The notes: generated by a model from the letters alone, not told the origin. DNA of 64,000 bases from Thamnaconus septentrionalis (GCA_009823395.1 CM020502.1:2723001-2787000), one strand, 5' to 3'. Shown: positions 1 to 14,047, numbered from the stretch's first letter. Numbers and translations: made by a program.

Positions 1-2364
1 GAAGCAACCACACAAAAAGGCCATAGTGTTTTAAAGACCAGCAGTGCTCCTGCTCTATGCTCAACTTATATACCAATTTTTGCGCTTCTACCTGTTTTTA
101 ACTCAATAATCACCCTGATAAATCGTCAGATCCCATAGAAAAACACCCTTATCTGTTAAAATGCCCCAAATGCCCTCGCACAGATGATGCAAATGTGTTG
201 GACGTGTTGCGCATCGCAAGGGGACAAAAATTTCCTTGTCAAGTCCGAATTGTATGGACATCGTTTGAAGGTGACGCCAGGGATCATTGTGTCCTGCGTC
301 CCACTGTGAACTTTCTGGCCAGACTGGTTGTTTGGGTGTGTCCTAGTGGGTGGGGCTCTACTCCTTCTGAACAATGATGACGGCAAATTGTTGCTGCAGC
401 TGTGAAAATATCCCAGATGGATCCACGTGTTTAATGAAGGCACGGAACTCGGCCTATTTTATTTCGTAAGTAAAAAAAAATCTCGGGGCCGTGAGCCTTC
501 GAGACCCTCGAGGACGCCGCTTGATTGACGCGTCGCAATTGTTTCTGCAGAAAAACCCTCTAAAGGGTCAGGCGTAAAAAGACAATACGTGAGCAATTAG
601 GTGTTTCAGGGTCTCTGCGGCCGTCGCTGGGGCCCCCTTGTGTAGTTTGGCGGGTGCGATGCCTGGGACTGGACGTCTGCAGGGGCAGTAACGAGCTGTG
701 CGTGATCTGAACGCCGTACATGGAAAAGACATCGGGCCGCAGGTCACCGGTGGGTGAGGGAAATCAGTACCCCTCCGGCCCCCACTCAGTGAGCGCACGG
801 TGGCTTCAGAGTGAGTGAGCTCATGCCAATTACACCATAACGCAGATGATGTCATGACTGTGAGCCTTTAATGACATTGAAAACCCACTTTTTTTCCAGA
901 GGAAGTCCCCTTTCCTCTTCTGTTTTCGCAGTATTTAGATCACTCACCTTTATTTCCCCATTCTATTTTTGAGCGTCTTGTATCTATACACTTTTGAAAA
1001 AAATCCCAGTGGAGAGCTGTGCATGATTAGATTGTCGTACATCTCTTAAAAACTGTGTTTTTAGCCCTCTGTTTGTGGCCGTTTGTCAGACCTTCCGCAT
1101 GTCTTCAGCAAACAACTGGCTGGGGGCGTCGACTTGAACCCGGCAGTGTTGCCATTGAGCTAGCAGTGGCGCTTTGTGACATTGCAGAGGGTCAAATTCC
1201 TGGACGAGTGAATGTGTCTTATCATATGAATGCAATATTAGATTTTTTAATTATTTAACTGTATGGTGTTGTGTATGCCGTAACTGGTGTATATTTTATT
1301 GTACTGCAATGTTGGAAAAGCCAAACATGGGGACTGGCGGTGAGAGTTAGCATTAGCTGTAAACTCTGTATGCATCACACGAGCTGCGAGTTTGTATCTG
1401 TGTTGGAATGCATTGTCCCTGTCAAATAGATAAATAAATAAATAATTGCCCACTTCCTGGAGGGCAAGATAAGACAGTTCGGTACTCAGTAGAAGACGGA
1501 CTTTTCTCATTACCATTGAGTTCACTGACAGGCTACAGACATATTACTGTCAGAGGGGAAGAAAGAAAAAAAAAATAGGTGCAAAGTGGATTTGAAAAGA
1601 AAAGGACCCTCAAATTATGACTCATCCTTTGTTGTCTTGGATGGGATGGAGAGAAATTTGACCAATGGCTGAAGTGATAGCGATGGGGATGTGAAGCCAA
1701 AAAGGAAAAAAGGGGGGGAAAGAAAAAAAATGGGCGGCCTCTGCTTTAGTTGGAGTCCGACCAGCCCTCTGCGCAGAGAAAACAGGGGCCAGGGAGCGCA
1801 GACAGTTGGGATATTATCCGCACAGGACATGTACGCCGGCGCTGATTTATAACAGCGATGTGGAGCTTGGCAAGCCTCATTTTTCAATGAAAATCTGTTT
1901 TTCCGCCCTCTCCGGGATGTTTTGCTGGCCCGGCACTCGCTGGCTGTTTTGGCATTTCCTGGAACAAGTTGTACGAATAAAGTCATGAGAGGGGAAATCG
2001 AGAGTCATTCACACATTCTCGAGCAGGAACAACGCAATTGGACCGCCGCGCCCGAGCCTCAGAAAACCGGAGAGGAGAGAGACCCCATATTTGAAATGTT
2101 GAGCCACGCTGAAAAATGTTGTGTGCAAAAAGTTAAAAAAATAAAAAATATAAAAAGGTTTGCAATGTAAAGACGTGTTTTACAGGTTAGGGTTGGATGC
2201 TGTGTGCACATTATTTGTTTACCTTCCGGGGAGGAGGGCACTTGACCTCTATCCTCCTGCTGCGTTCAGGGATATTAACAAACTGCATATTTACCTCACC
2301 CACACTCAAAGAAAATAACAAGTGCTAAAAAAAGATTTAAAGGAAAAGCCGTCTGTTTGACTGG

Positions 2365-2480
2365 AGTATTTGATTTGATTTGATTTGATTTATTTATTTA
2401 TTTCGAACATGAAAGTAAAAATAAAAGGGATACAAAACCCAAAACATACGAAAGAAAACTTAAAAAAAAAATAAGAAAAA
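2365..2480 (-). repeat. Possible retroelement 3' tail with (TTTGA)n and TTTA repeats
   Basis: Direct TTTGA and TTTA repeats are followed on the plus strand by a long A-rich, gene-free stretch. Read on the minus strand, this resembles the simple-repeat 3' terminus of a non-LTR element. There is no coding remnant beside it, so the family cannot be named. Confidence 0.3.
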
Positions 2481-2654
2481 TAGAATGAGTAAGCAAACAA
2501 CAGTGAAATATACATCAAAATAAAGTATAAAAAGTGACTGAAAAAATACAAAGAATTATGGCCTGCAGTGTAAAACCAGGCCCACAAGACACTCCCTGAA
2601 CTACTTCTGTTTGCTCCTGTTGACAGAACAAGTGAATTAAAGCATTAAAGATAT

Positions 2655-2800
2655 GGGAATTGTCCCTTTGCGATCTCACACGGGGCACCCTTTTGGCTCC
2701 ATCTATGTTGTTTTAGCCCAAATCCAACAAAGCATCACTCTCAGCCAGAAGCCAAAACTGGGAAAATCTGCAGAAGGCTGTAAACAGAGGGCTAACTGTG
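2655..2800 (+). repeat. Repeat family 2, degenerate copy
   Basis: A decayed CTTTGCGATCTCACA core near 2665 is followed about 110 bp later by GGCTGTAAACAGAGGGCTAA, the same order of landmarks seen at 16119, 22300 and 45252. The boundaries are approximate. Confidence 0.4.
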
Positions 2801-3888
2801 CTTCCTTCTGGAGATCTAGGTCATGTCATGTGAATCTGCTTCAGAGTCTGAGGTGAAGAATCAAGACCAGATCAGATGGCCAAAAAAAAGTGGTTGTAAA
2901 GATGTAATCGTGGTTATTTGCATAATGACATTAGCAAAGAATTGAGTTAGCAGAAATTCAATTAGATAGGCCATTAGCCATGATCATTATTATTCCCGCA
3001 AAGATAAATGTCGTTCATGTGATGCAATATTCCTCCAGCAGATGCTGAGGCCTTCTCTGGGTAAATAAGACTTCACAAGCCCTCAGACGCGACGCCAAAT
3101 AGCCCGAATGGTGATCTCTAAATAGACACAATCCAAACCGATCTCCAAATACTTTTACTTTATTTTGTCTGGTTCCGCTCTGATGTTTATACCCGTTTAC
3201 AACCTCTCAGGGGGGAAAGAAACGGCCAGTAGGAGGCCAAGTTTTGCTTGACATTCCACCGCCGACTCCCTCGACCCATGGAGGGAGGTCTGAGGCTGCC
3301 GCCGTCCCCAGTTCTCTGTTTTGGTCTCAAAATATATTTATTAGTCAAAAACAAAAAAAAAATGCCACTGAAACTTGGTAGGTGGGCACGATTCCCCCCC
3401 GAAATTCGCGTCCAGTCGCCTCTTCTGACGAGTTCCAGAGAAATTGTTTTTGTTTTCTAAAAAACAACCCGTTTTTTTTGTTTCACGTTGTTTTTTTTAC
3501 CTCGGGAATCTGAATCGTCTCATCACGTTACCAGACTTTCCTTAAAAGTTAGAGCGGCTCGATGGGATAATAACAGTCGGTCAAAGCCATCGAGACAGTC
3601 ACGTCAGGAGCAGCGCCAGCCAGCAGCCGTGACTAACATCTGATGGATGGAAAGGCCTGGCCAGCATAAATCCAAAGTCCAGCGCCGGTGTTTACGACTC
3701 CCCCCATCCCCCACCCCGCACCCCATTCCTCCTTTTCCCGCCAAACGCAATGTCCTCGCAAGACCCCGTCTAACACCCCCCCCCCCTCCCCCCACGCACC
3801 CGCTCTTCCGCTGGTGGACGACAAAGTAAACACCTCTCACGTGAGCGACTCCCTTCCTCTCCCTTCTCGTTTCCGCTGCCGTCTGCAG

Positions 3889-3894
<6 letters not shown>

Positions 3895-3938
<44 letters not shown>
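3895..3938 (+). repeat. (CA)22 microsatellite
   Basis: An uninterrupted CA dinucleotide run of 44 bp. It is translated in several frames as His-Thr or Val-Cys runs, which explains the long spurious open frames around 3600-4400. Confidence 0.97.
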
Positions 3939-3943
<5 letters not shown>

Positions 3944-4142
3944 GCGGAAGAGGACGCCGCCCCGTCTGGCCGGAGTGCACCGTCATCGGTGGGCCCGAGA
4001 CGGGGCGTCCTGCCAGGCTGGTGACGGAGAGCTCCGGATGGAGCGCTGGGGTACACAAATACTCTGCAGAGTGCAGATGAAAAACTTTCCAAAGCAAAGA
4101 AAACAAAAAAAAAATCTATTTGCAGCCGTGGCGGATACCGCG

Positions 4143-4180
4143 CGGTCAAACAGATATCAGATCTGATATCTGTTTGACCG
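4143..4180. repeat. Perfect 38-bp palindrome without spacer
   Basis: The 19 bases CGGTCAAACAGATATCAGA are followed at once by their exact reverse complement. The symmetry stops on both sides (G at 4142 against T at 4181). The centre is AGATCT. No gene or known repeat end is visible next to it. Confidence 0.95.
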
Positions 4181-5232
4181 TGGGGGAATGAGTGGGGGAA
4201 AAAAACTCTCCTGCCGATCGGCTGAGTCGTGACATGACTGGACGCTTCAGCCCGTGATGGATGATTTATGGAAAAAATAGATTCATCAAAGGCTGTTTTT
4301 TTATGCCCCGTGCTGTATATAAATATAAAGACTGTTTCGGCAATCAGTGTGCGTCGAGTCAGGCAAAGCTTTATGTCGACGTCCTGATCAGCGGCCATGT
4401 TCGCTCAGGTGCCTGCTGATTGAGACTCCAACCTAAAATCTGCAGGGACAACAGTGACGACGCTGTCAGCTCTGATGCTGCTGGCTAGTAACGGTGTCAT
4501 GGACCGGTGCTGCTTTGGCTGCCTGCTACTTTGCTGCTGCTGCTGCTGCAGGTGCAACTGCACCGCAGCCTGCGCTGGGATCTGCTGGTATCACTGTAAT
4601 GTAGATTAGGCCTGTCAGCACGATACTGTGTTCGGCAGAAGTTGCTTTTAATGTTGTTCCTGGAAGCATCTCCTCAGTCCCGGAAGGAAAAGTAGTTCCT
4701 ACTTTCTCGTCCTCTGTGGACCAGATTCTGCAAAAATTGCAAAATTTACTTCTTTGTAAATTTATCTGAACTTTCTTTTTAACCTGAATTGCCTGAAGAA
4801 AGATTTTTTTTTAATTAAATTTATTAATAAAGATCCCGTAGGAAATTTTTTGGATTAGTAGGGTCCATTCAAAGACAACTGAGAGGACAACCAACAATTT
4901 TAAGTGTGCACGCCTGATGTTTAGTTTTCGGATTAGTTTTAGGATGCGTTCATGTGACAGATGCTTCCGGGAAGGCTCGTCTCAAAAGTATGAAACAAAA
5001 CTAAAAAGTCACGGCAGCGATAAAGAAACAGAAAGACTTTTGCCTCGGGGATTTAAACCAACATCCTGGTGTCTGAGCCAGAATCTAGCTGGCACGCCCT
5101 GGACTCCCCCACCCCCACCTCCACCATCGCCCCCACCCCACACCCACACCCACCCCCACCTCCTGAGTGGCGATTAGCACTTGGCCTCGTGTCTTAACCT
5201 GCCCTGATTGAGCCGTCTTGCCTCCCATGATC

Positions 5233-5267
<35 letters not shown>

Positions 5268-8200
5268 GTGTCTGTGTGTATGTATGTGAGTGTGAGTGTC
5301 ACCGACTGCCGTAATCTAGACCAATAAAAAGGCTTTTTATTAGGTTGTACGACCGCTGGGAGGCGGAGCTGTGAAACCCAATGTGAGTAACATCACCTGA
5401 CCTGGAGCCCATTTCACAATAAAACAGTTGGCTGCTTAGAATTTTTCCCAACAGCTATTCCCCCTCTCGTCTCTCGGGTGTCGGTTTAATAATGATGAAA
5501 AAAGAAGGGCACTCCCTGTTTTCCCATAAAAGGCCCACGTTCCGATCGTCCCATCACTTGAGCCCCCCCGCCCCCCACCTGGTGAAACATTCACCTGCAC
5601 TACCTGACTTTGGCTTCTGGGTTTGTTAAGGGTATTCAGGGGGATTTTAGGGGATTAGAGGATTTTGCCGGCGGTGCCTCGTTATGTCATAATGCCTCTT
5701 TGTCCTTTCATTACGAAATGACTGTGTTGTGGTTTTGTTCGACATCTTCCCTGCGAGTGCCTCTCCGCTTTGATGGCCCCGTCACTGGCACTGGCTGCTC
5801 TTCAGCAATTTCTTTTTCACCTCCCAGAAACAATCCCTGCTGACGGTTTGCAGAAAGTTCTGATAGTTCCTGGAACTCTCAGATATGAGGAACTGCTTGA
5901 GCACTTATCCTAGTTTAATAGTTTTTTTTAACTTCTCAGTTTCAGGTTGACTTTGTGTTTCATATTAATTCAAACTGGGCTTTGTTGTTTCGAAAGACTC
6001 TAGATTTTCTGACAGCTCAGCAGATTTTCAAAGTAGTGTGTATGTACAGTACTTAGATGGTTGAGAGTCCTGTCACTATGCCTCCATTTGATGATGTGCC
6101 CTGGCTACTTGGCCAAGAGGTCCCCCCCTTTAAAAAAAAATCCTTTTAAGTTTTGTTGCATTTTAGAATTCAATTTAGAATCAATCAAATTGACAAGGTT
6201 AAAGTGCTGCTACTCTGCAATCTTACTGGTGCAAAGATCAGTTACGAGTCGAAGTTTCTTTGATAGCTGAAATTGGCATTATGTGCCTCTTGACCCCAAA
6301 GGCTTTGCTGGATTGGCTGATTTGTTTATCCTCGCAAACACGTCAGCTGAAATTGCTTTAGTTGCTAAAGCGCACAACCGCAATTTCCGTCCTTTTTTAT
6401 TCGTTCTGAGATGACTCAGAATATAATGAGGTAAAAAAAAAAAAAAAAAAAAAGATGTAAAAGCAAGTACGGCCTACTGCATGCTGTACCTGCTTGAGGA
6501 ATACAAAGACTTGCAGGCCGGCTTCGCCTACAATTAAAACGTGAGCTCTAGCTTCAAAACGCATTAGAAGCTAGTTGGAGCTAAATGACCCTGAGCATCA
6601 TGAACAGCCTCGTGGACATCAACAGATCCGCTCAGGAGGATGTGAGAGTGCGACGACCTTCGCACAGCTCTTCTTACTGCGGCAGGGGGAGAGAACCTGT
6701 GGAAGAGAGAGGCTCTGTTGCTTCAGAGCTGTTTGTCTCTACCAGGAAGTGATACATGATGATGTCACCAGACCCCCTCCTCCCTACCCTCCTGAAAAAC
6801 AAGTCCGAAAAAGAAGAGAGGGAACATTCCTGCAGCAGGAATGCGAGGAACGCCTGCGTCCCTGCAGTGTTTGCAGTTCCGTGGGGGTTATCGGGGCCTC
6901 CTTTGTAATTGGCTCCGAAAAAAATAAAAGAGAAGAACATAGAAATGACGAGCGGCCACGTCCCTTTTTTTAACTGACGGGATCAAAGTGTGCCGGGCCG
7001 CCGCGACGTGCATGACAAACGACATACGCGCAAACAATAGGAGGATCTGTTGGAACGCAGGGTTTCCTCGAAGTCGATCAGGCCGAGGCAGATGAAAGAG
7101 ACGGGGCCAAATGTCAAGCGGCCGCCGGCCACTTCATCACTCAGCTCAGATGATGGGGAAACTGTCGTGTTACACGTGAAAAACAATCTCGTTGGTGTGA
7201 CATCACTGGAAAAAAATCATGATTAAAACACAGTTACGTGTGGAATTATTCATGCATGCATCACATTTTTGATTTAGATTTGTGTTATTGGTATTATTAC
7301 TGGGCTTTGTGTTTGATTTTTTACATTTTATTTTATTTCATTGGCTCTGCATGAGCGCTGTCCTTTTCTGTTTCCATCCACAGACCAAAATTTGATTTGA
7401 AAAAATGTGCAAAAATGTAGTTATCTTGTGATGCCTGATTCACTCATGACACTGCACTTATTTTTTTGTTAATCTTTTTATTTTTGTTAATCACGAGAAA
7501 AATAAATGGCTAACATGCCATTTCTGAAACCACTGGCCTGACTCAGGCTAAGGGGCCTCACCGGCGGCTTCCTCCTCTTCCTCCTCGCGCTTCTCTTTGT
7601 TCTAATTTTAAAAGCCGCAACACTGACAAATAAATAACGTCTCCTCTGGGTTTTCAAATGAGTCAGCGGGGCCTTTCATCACACGCCGATGAGTCAGTGG
7701 GTTCAGACGTCTGTAATTCGATCGCAGCTCCGGGTAAGGGGAGGGGTAGTGGGTGCTCTGACCTCTGACCCCGTGGCCAAGGTCTGCGTCCTCTCATGCC
7801 TCGATGCAGCGCTACAGAGTTGTAACGCTTTTTGCTCTTTTCCCTCCCATTTTCTCTCGATCTTCTGCCTCGGAGTGGAAGGAAGAGGGTAAGGGCACCG
7901 CAAAAAACGCAAAAATTCTTTTTCCTCTTTCATTTCCTCGCACTGCAACCTGGTTGAGCTCCCCTCTTTTCTTCCTTATTGTGCTACCACAGTGTTTTAA
8001 AACTAGTGTTGAGAAAAAAATGGTTGTATATCGTGTTTTTTCAGATTGTTCTTGCTGCTCTGTCTTTGAACTCATCAACAAGCTTAGATTTTACACCTAA
8101 CTACAACTTTCTGTTGCAGAAACTTTAAAAAAACCACTATTCATTTTTCACCCTCAAAAAGGCCGTTTCCAGCGGCACAAAACACTGTTGTGCAACCGCT

Positions 8201-11200
8201 TTCGCATCCACTTCTTTTGGTGTGTAAGGTGATCTGTGGAGGGCCTCCTAAGAGTTTGAGTTTTTTGGGGGGGAGATCACCAGCAATGCCACAAGATCTT
8301 AAATTATTTATATATTATATATATATATTTTATTTTTTTTTTATTTTTTTTTTGTCAACCAAATAGCAGCCTTTCTGTGGCTAGGTGATTTGCAGATGTT
8401 CCCGCTGCGGCCACACTAGGTCACGAATCTCCAGTCAGTCGAGGAAAACCTGTTGTACGTGCAGCAAAACGCTGAATTCTTATCAAATATTTATTTATTG
8501 ATTTATTTAATGTTGTTCATTCTCTGTGCTGTTTACCATCACAAAAAATGTGACGTGCTCCTCCTGAAACCAAATGATTTGTGATTTGTAACTGACTTTG
8601 CAAAGTCATCTATGGACTTTCTATTCCGGCCGTGCAAAACTGAAGTGGGACGCCCGGCAAGACAATGTGTCATTTCGTACGGCGCACACGTCAACCGCGT
8701 CGCCATCAAAGGTGAGCGTGAATGAGTCGCACTCCGGAACGAGGACAGCGAGGAGTGGCGTGTGACAGATTTACGCGGCGCATGCTGCAGCACTGATAAA
8801 CTGACGGCCTTCCCCCTGCAGCATGTGTACTTTTTCTTTTCTTTTCTGCTCTTGTCGCCGGCAGCCCCCTCCCCCAGGGAACCTTACGCCAAATTTGACT
8901 CCTTGAGCGCGTTTGGCGCCTTTTTTTTCGCGGGGTCGAGCAAAGGAACTGGAGGTAGACTGTTGATAACTGCTGTCTGGTTTGGCAAACCGCACGGGGC
9001 TGTGAAACCACTCCTGAGGTCTGAATAAGGAGGAACTATAACTGTCAACTTCAGACCCCTCGGTCGGACTTCCCCCACCTCGTCTGGTTTGAGGTCCCTC
9101 GCGGGCAAAAAGTGAAAGAAAACAGCGGGAAGGATGAAGGAGTTTCACTCATCTGTAATTTGGACGGATTGGGGGAGGAGGGGAGAAAGAGGAGGAGTTC
9201 ACGTCTGAAATGTCTGCGCGTCCATCTTGCCGAGTTCCAATCTCTAACGATTCCAGCGAGCTTTCAAGTTGTATAACTGGCCAGTGTCATCTCAGTTGTA
9301 GCCAACAGGAATGAATGAGTCGGTGCTGAAAGCTGCCCTAAACTCTCACAGAGAGAAGCAGGTGATCAACTCTGCGTCATCATCAATGCGTCTGAACACT
9401 TTTCAGACCCATTTTTAAAGGTTTAAATGTTTAAAAATTACATTAATAATTTGCGCATTCTAGCAACAAAGTGATGTGAAAGCAGGCTCTCTTTGGCTGC
9501 CAAATGAATTACACATGTGCAAGCCGGCGCCAGATAACTCGCTCAAGTTTGTTGTTTACAATTTTTTTCATAAATTTGACCATAACAAAAAGCAGCACTG
9601 AAAAGAATACTCTTGTCTATATCCAGCTTGTCAATTGACTTTTCATTTATTTTGATCAAACTGTGACTGTGATTGCGACGTGAAAGTCGGATCACGAGAG
9701 AAATCTATTGATTTAAATGTCAGAACGTGTTCAGGCTATAACTTAGAATAACCTCAATTTCTTTGTCCTATAAAGTGATGTTGTCATCTGGTGACTGCAA
9801 GGGAAATTTTAGAGAAGGCGGTCGCGAATTTTCTGAGAAGTTTGTCAACGTTGACAGAGAAGATTTCGGAGTGGCGTTAACGAGATTAGCGCTGACGCTG
9901 CTTGAGCGACCGTTTTTTTCCAGAATTGGGTGGAATTTTTGCAAATAAAAGGTCTGTAGGATCTCATCTTGATAAAGCCTTGACAGGCTTTGACAAGAGT
10001 TTGCATTTGTTAATGTTTTTTTTTTTTTTAAAGCTCTGTGGTGCGTCTCAGCCCGCCGCAAACCGCATGTCGCCGCTCGTGCTAACAGGAAGCCTTGAGC
10101 TGTTGTAAAAAGGTCAATCAAACATTTTTTTTTTTTTCAGAAGGGACCTCCCCTGCGGCTCTCTCACCAGACGGATATGTCTACGGCCAGACAAACCCTA
10201 ACAAACCCTGGAAAAGCTTCCGCGTGCCAGTGCGAACGGTTGTTGGGCAAATTGCATCAGTCGATGACTTGTCCCGACCAAGCCCCCTCCCTCCCCCCAC
10301 CACTCCCTCCCCTCTCACCCCTCATGACATCAAACCCAGACACATGATTAGCGCTTCAAAAAAACAGAAAGAAAGAAATCGCACGCACAGTTGGAATCCG
10401 TTCTCACACATCCAGCTAGCGTGCCTCTTGCGCTCATGACTCACCCGGCGCGGCCTGCTATTAGGAGCGGGAATGTGATAGACGTGTGGTGAAAGCGGCG
10501 GTGGCGGGAGCGTGAGTGAGGGGAAGACGGGGGAGGATCTGGAGGTCAGTGGGTTCCTCTGGCGCTGCGCTCGCTGCTCACGCCACTGGAGCGCCTCTTC
10601 CTCCTCTTCCTCCACCTCCACCGCCTTCTCCTACTACTACTTCTCCTCCCAGTCTGAATCACTTGTTTACCAGCCAGCACTTCTCCCCGTGTGCGGGAAC
10701 TTGGAACCTCAGGCACAGGTGATGCGCGTCCGCGCACCCGTGCCGGCGCGTGTGGGACTTGCACGCTCGCAACCCTCATGTTGACACACGGGCCATTACG
10801 TTTTTCACGGTGGCGGCGAGAGCGACTCTGAGCTCGCAACGCGTGCTGACCTGTATTCAGAGGTGGCAAAAGTACTCACATTCTGTACATTAGGAAAGGC
10901 ATAGATACTAAAAAAAAAAAAGATCTGGTAAAAGTGAAAGGACTGATTCAACTCCTTCCCTCAATGAAAAGTGAGAAAGGAGCTCTGAAATGTACTTTAG
11001 TAGTAAATTTGTGGTAAAACGTGTCATAGAATAACTAGACTGCACTAACCTGAGGCCTTGCAATGAGCATCTGGATCATTTTTAACAGCTTTGCTACTCT
11101 CATTTCAATAGCTTTTTTCCCCCCACTGCAATACAACCAAACTGTACCAGTACGCCATTAATGGCTGGTTTGGTTTTCAATAACAATAACCAATGTCATT

Positions 11201-12321
11201 TTCTAAATGTTTGTTTATCTCTGCACTGAAAATTGAGCAGTGAGACCAAAGCCAAGGTACTCTAGCCAAGGTAAAATAATCTTTCAACTTTTCTGTTTAA
11301 CTACACAGCAGCATAGTTGAAATAGCTCTACTTCAAAAAACAACAACTACAATAAATAATAAGTGAATTACTTTCAACAGAATTTATATTTTTAAAAGAC
11401 AAAAGTAATGAGCATGTTTTTGCTGTGTAAACGGGGGAAAGTACAGATATTTGCATGCAAACGTAGGAGGAAAAGTAAAAAGTCAGAAACTAAAGTACAG
11501 ATATGTGGAAAACCTACATAAGTACAATAACAGGAAGTAATTGTATTTTGTAACTTCTCACCCCTGCATATATTCTGACCAACAACTTGGCTGCAAAAGT
11601 TTCCACGCAGGGCGTTTAAAAAGCAGGAATCTATTCCGGCGGAAAAGGTTTTGGAAGAGGGGGAGAGAAAAAAAAACACTTTATGGTGTTGTTTTTGCAG
11701 AGATCTGCATTTTAGCACGCGCCGGGGTGGTAGCGTGTTAGGACACATAATCCGAAACCCTCAAGGAGCGTAAGCGCTGTGTCACACAAACACTTTTAAC
11801 CAACCACACAATTAGAATCAAGCGTCCTGGGTTTGTTTTCAGTATAAACAAACCAGCGGCGGTGGCACGGCAGTGACAGGCAATTAGCCTCATCAAAGTC
11901 GAGGCAGCACGGTCAAAGTTTCCCCATCTTCGTGGACGTTCACATTTTCCGCCAAGTGAGGGGGCTGTGGGTGGCGAAATCCGTGCCTTGAGTTTTTTGC
12001 AGCTATGACTCAAAGTTTTGCGAATGGACTGAGTTTGAAAAAAAAAATAATAATAATAATAATGAAAAACGAGAAGATTCCATACAGCTCTCTGACGTGT
12101 TTTGCAAAAGTTCAAAGTCAGACGTGAGTGCCGGGTCGGAGACGTACACAACGGCCGGCAGACAGATGTGGTTGCGCGCTTCACTGCTTCTGCTTGTTTT
12201 GATTCACCGCTCGGGGGACGAAGATGGACGGGAAAGGGGGGAAAAAGTGCACAGCAGGGACGTGTACACATTAGAGAAGTTCCAGCTTCAGACGTAGGGG
12301 GAGGCCAATGCGTGACCTGCG
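4181..12321. other. Gene-free stretch
   Basis: About 8 kb with only short open frames, none recognisable. Contents: a GT microsatellite at 5236-5263, an A-run near 6432-6452, a T-rich patch at 8310-8350 and a purine/pyrimidine-rich GGAGG/CCTCC patch around 10500-10650. I see no exon with paired splice sites and a recognisable product. Confidence 0.55.
5236..5263 (+). repeat. (GT)n microsatellite
   Basis: About 14 GT units followed by imperfect GT-rich sequence to about 5300. Confidence 0.95.
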
Positions 12322-12795
12322 TTGAAGGTCCAGGGTGTAAAATTTAGCTTTGATTTATCATTTTTATACTGGTCAAAACGTAACGTACTGCTCATAAATA
12401 CATTAATAAGAATGTATAATCGCACCACAATACAAGATATTTGGTTTTCCTACCCTTAGAACGGTTCATATATGTATAGAATATGAATATACAAATATCT
12501 AGGGTATTGCTCCCAGTTAGCTGCCATCTTGCACCTCCATATTTCTAAGGAAGCCTGGTGGACAATCCAGCTGCCTGACAGCAAGTTTCACAATTAGAGT
12601 GAACGATTGTGTCTTCAAAAAAAAAAAAACAATAAAGAAGAAGGTGGATGAGATATCCAGGCTTGTGCGCGCAGGCCACTGTAGTTCACTGGCAAGCTCT
12701 GGAGGGGGAGGGAGAGTGAAAGACGTTGCATCTAAATTGTAACCACTTGCTGTTTCTTTTTCAAAATCTCTTAAAATTACACACTTAACCTTTCA
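12322..12795 (+). mobile_element. MITE family 1, copy A (near full length)
   Basis: The left end reads TTGAAGGTCCAGGGTGTAAA and the right end ATTACACACTTAACCTTTCA, an imperfect terminal inverted repeat. Internal landmarks shared with the other copies are CTACCCTTAGAAC (near 12452), TTGCTCCCAGTTAGCTGCCA, and GCAGGCCACTGTAGTTCACTG. There is no coding capacity, so it is a non-autonomous DNA element. Because TTAA occurs at the ends of several copies, a TTAA target is possible but unproven. Confidence 0.8.
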
Positions 12796-14047
12796 GGCGT
12801 GAGAACGCAAACTCCAAGCAATGAACACGGAAGGAAACAGGGTTCGATTTCTATTCTGTTGTTCCTTCAAATGGGATGGAAGTTATTCACTTGATGGTGG
12901 TGACAGAGGGTTGCACAGCACTCAATGTAGTTTTCCGATAACAAAGGTAACGCTTAAAATTGAATATGCCACTGTTCCTCACGGTTACAGAACGGCCTAA
13001 TATATGTCAGCAGAGTTATTTACGATGCAGTCGTTCCAGTTCCACAGTATTGACATGATGCTGTTTCACTGGCGCGGACAAAGAATCCCAGTGTCCTCAC
13101 GGCCCAATCAGCATCATGCACAATCAATTAGCGCTAACCGCGCATGCACTCTTAGTCAATATGAATGAACGTCTGTTTTTTTGTTTTTGTTGGGTTGGGT
13201 TTTTTTTTTGTTATCAAAAAGGCACTTTATTTTCCAAAAAAACAACTCAGAGTACATGCTCTCGGAAATACGCGCAATCACAACATGTTCTGGCAAGGCT
13301 CAACATCCGCGACGTGTCTGACTGCTGTTTCCAAAGCAGTTAGTTCCAGCGCGCTTCCCCTTCTGCACAAAGACAACATTACAATAAAGTGTGAAATCAA
13401 ACGACCTTTCCGAGAACAATGGCACTCGTTGGAGGGCTGCTGCTTGCCTCGGGCAGAAGTCCGCTCTCTCGGGCTATGAGAGACGACAGTCACTGGCTCA
13501 AAAGCGACATTGTGTTTCCCAGAGAGCAACAGGCGCAACCGTCCACGGTGCTAATTGGTCCAAATCTCACGTTTCATAAACACGGCCTTGTGACTTTAAT
13601 ACTTGCTTTACAATTGATCAGATTCCATCAAGAGTGGTGCGTGCACGGCTCGCTGTCTTACAAAGATGTATCGTGGCAGTCAAGGAAAAAACATGCTCCC
13701 AGAGTGGCGAGAAAAAGTTACTTGAATTGTCGCTTTGGACAATTTGAACTGCACCAAGGGTTTTGGAAAGTCTCCAGATCTCGTAAAAACAAAGTTGGCA
13801 GTGCTCCTTCAAAGCTCATAGGAAGCTTTTGTAGCTGCGACGTGATTGGTTGATCCAAACTTCTGTCTACCACATTCAAGAAGCCCCAATCAAATTACAT
13901 ACTGGCATTTAGGCCATGTAGCTGCCATGTAGCTGCAGGCTTGCCTGAAAAGCATGTGTATCTTGTTTTTTTTTTACACAAGCTCTTGCAAAAGCACCTT
14001 GGGAGTGAAATAAAATCATGTGATCGGCATACGATCTTTGATCTTAT
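12796..14047. other. Gene-free stretch between two MITE copies
   Basis: It contains a 144-codon plus-strand open frame (13419-13853) that I do not recognise. It has no convincing splice context and is low in complexity of function, so I leave it as non-coding. A T-rich patch lies at 13190-13210. Confidence 0.45.

Larger units (their letters stand above)
1..3600. other. Intergenic or intronic DNA, no gene seen
   Basis: No open frame here resembles a known protein or sits between convincing splice sites. Contents: a tRNA-like remnant around 1113-1165 (minus), an A/T-rich tail with TTTGA repeats at 2365-2400 that looks like the 3' end of a minus-strand retroelement, and a degenerate copy of repeat family 2 at about 2655-2800. 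Everything else is unremarkable A/T-rich sequence. Confidence 0.6.

Noticed and set aside
1113..1165. tRNA-like stretch on the minus strand (TAGCTCAATGGC and GGTTCAAGTC)
   Set aside because: The A-box to B-box distance is too short and no cloverleaf can be drawn; at most a decayed SINE head.
3604..4398. 264-codon minus-strand open frame
   Set aside because: It runs through a CA microsatellite and shows no domain or splice context; the length comes from repeat translation.
13419..13853. 144-codon plus-strand frame
   Set aside because: I recognise no domain, and there is no supporting neighbour exon.
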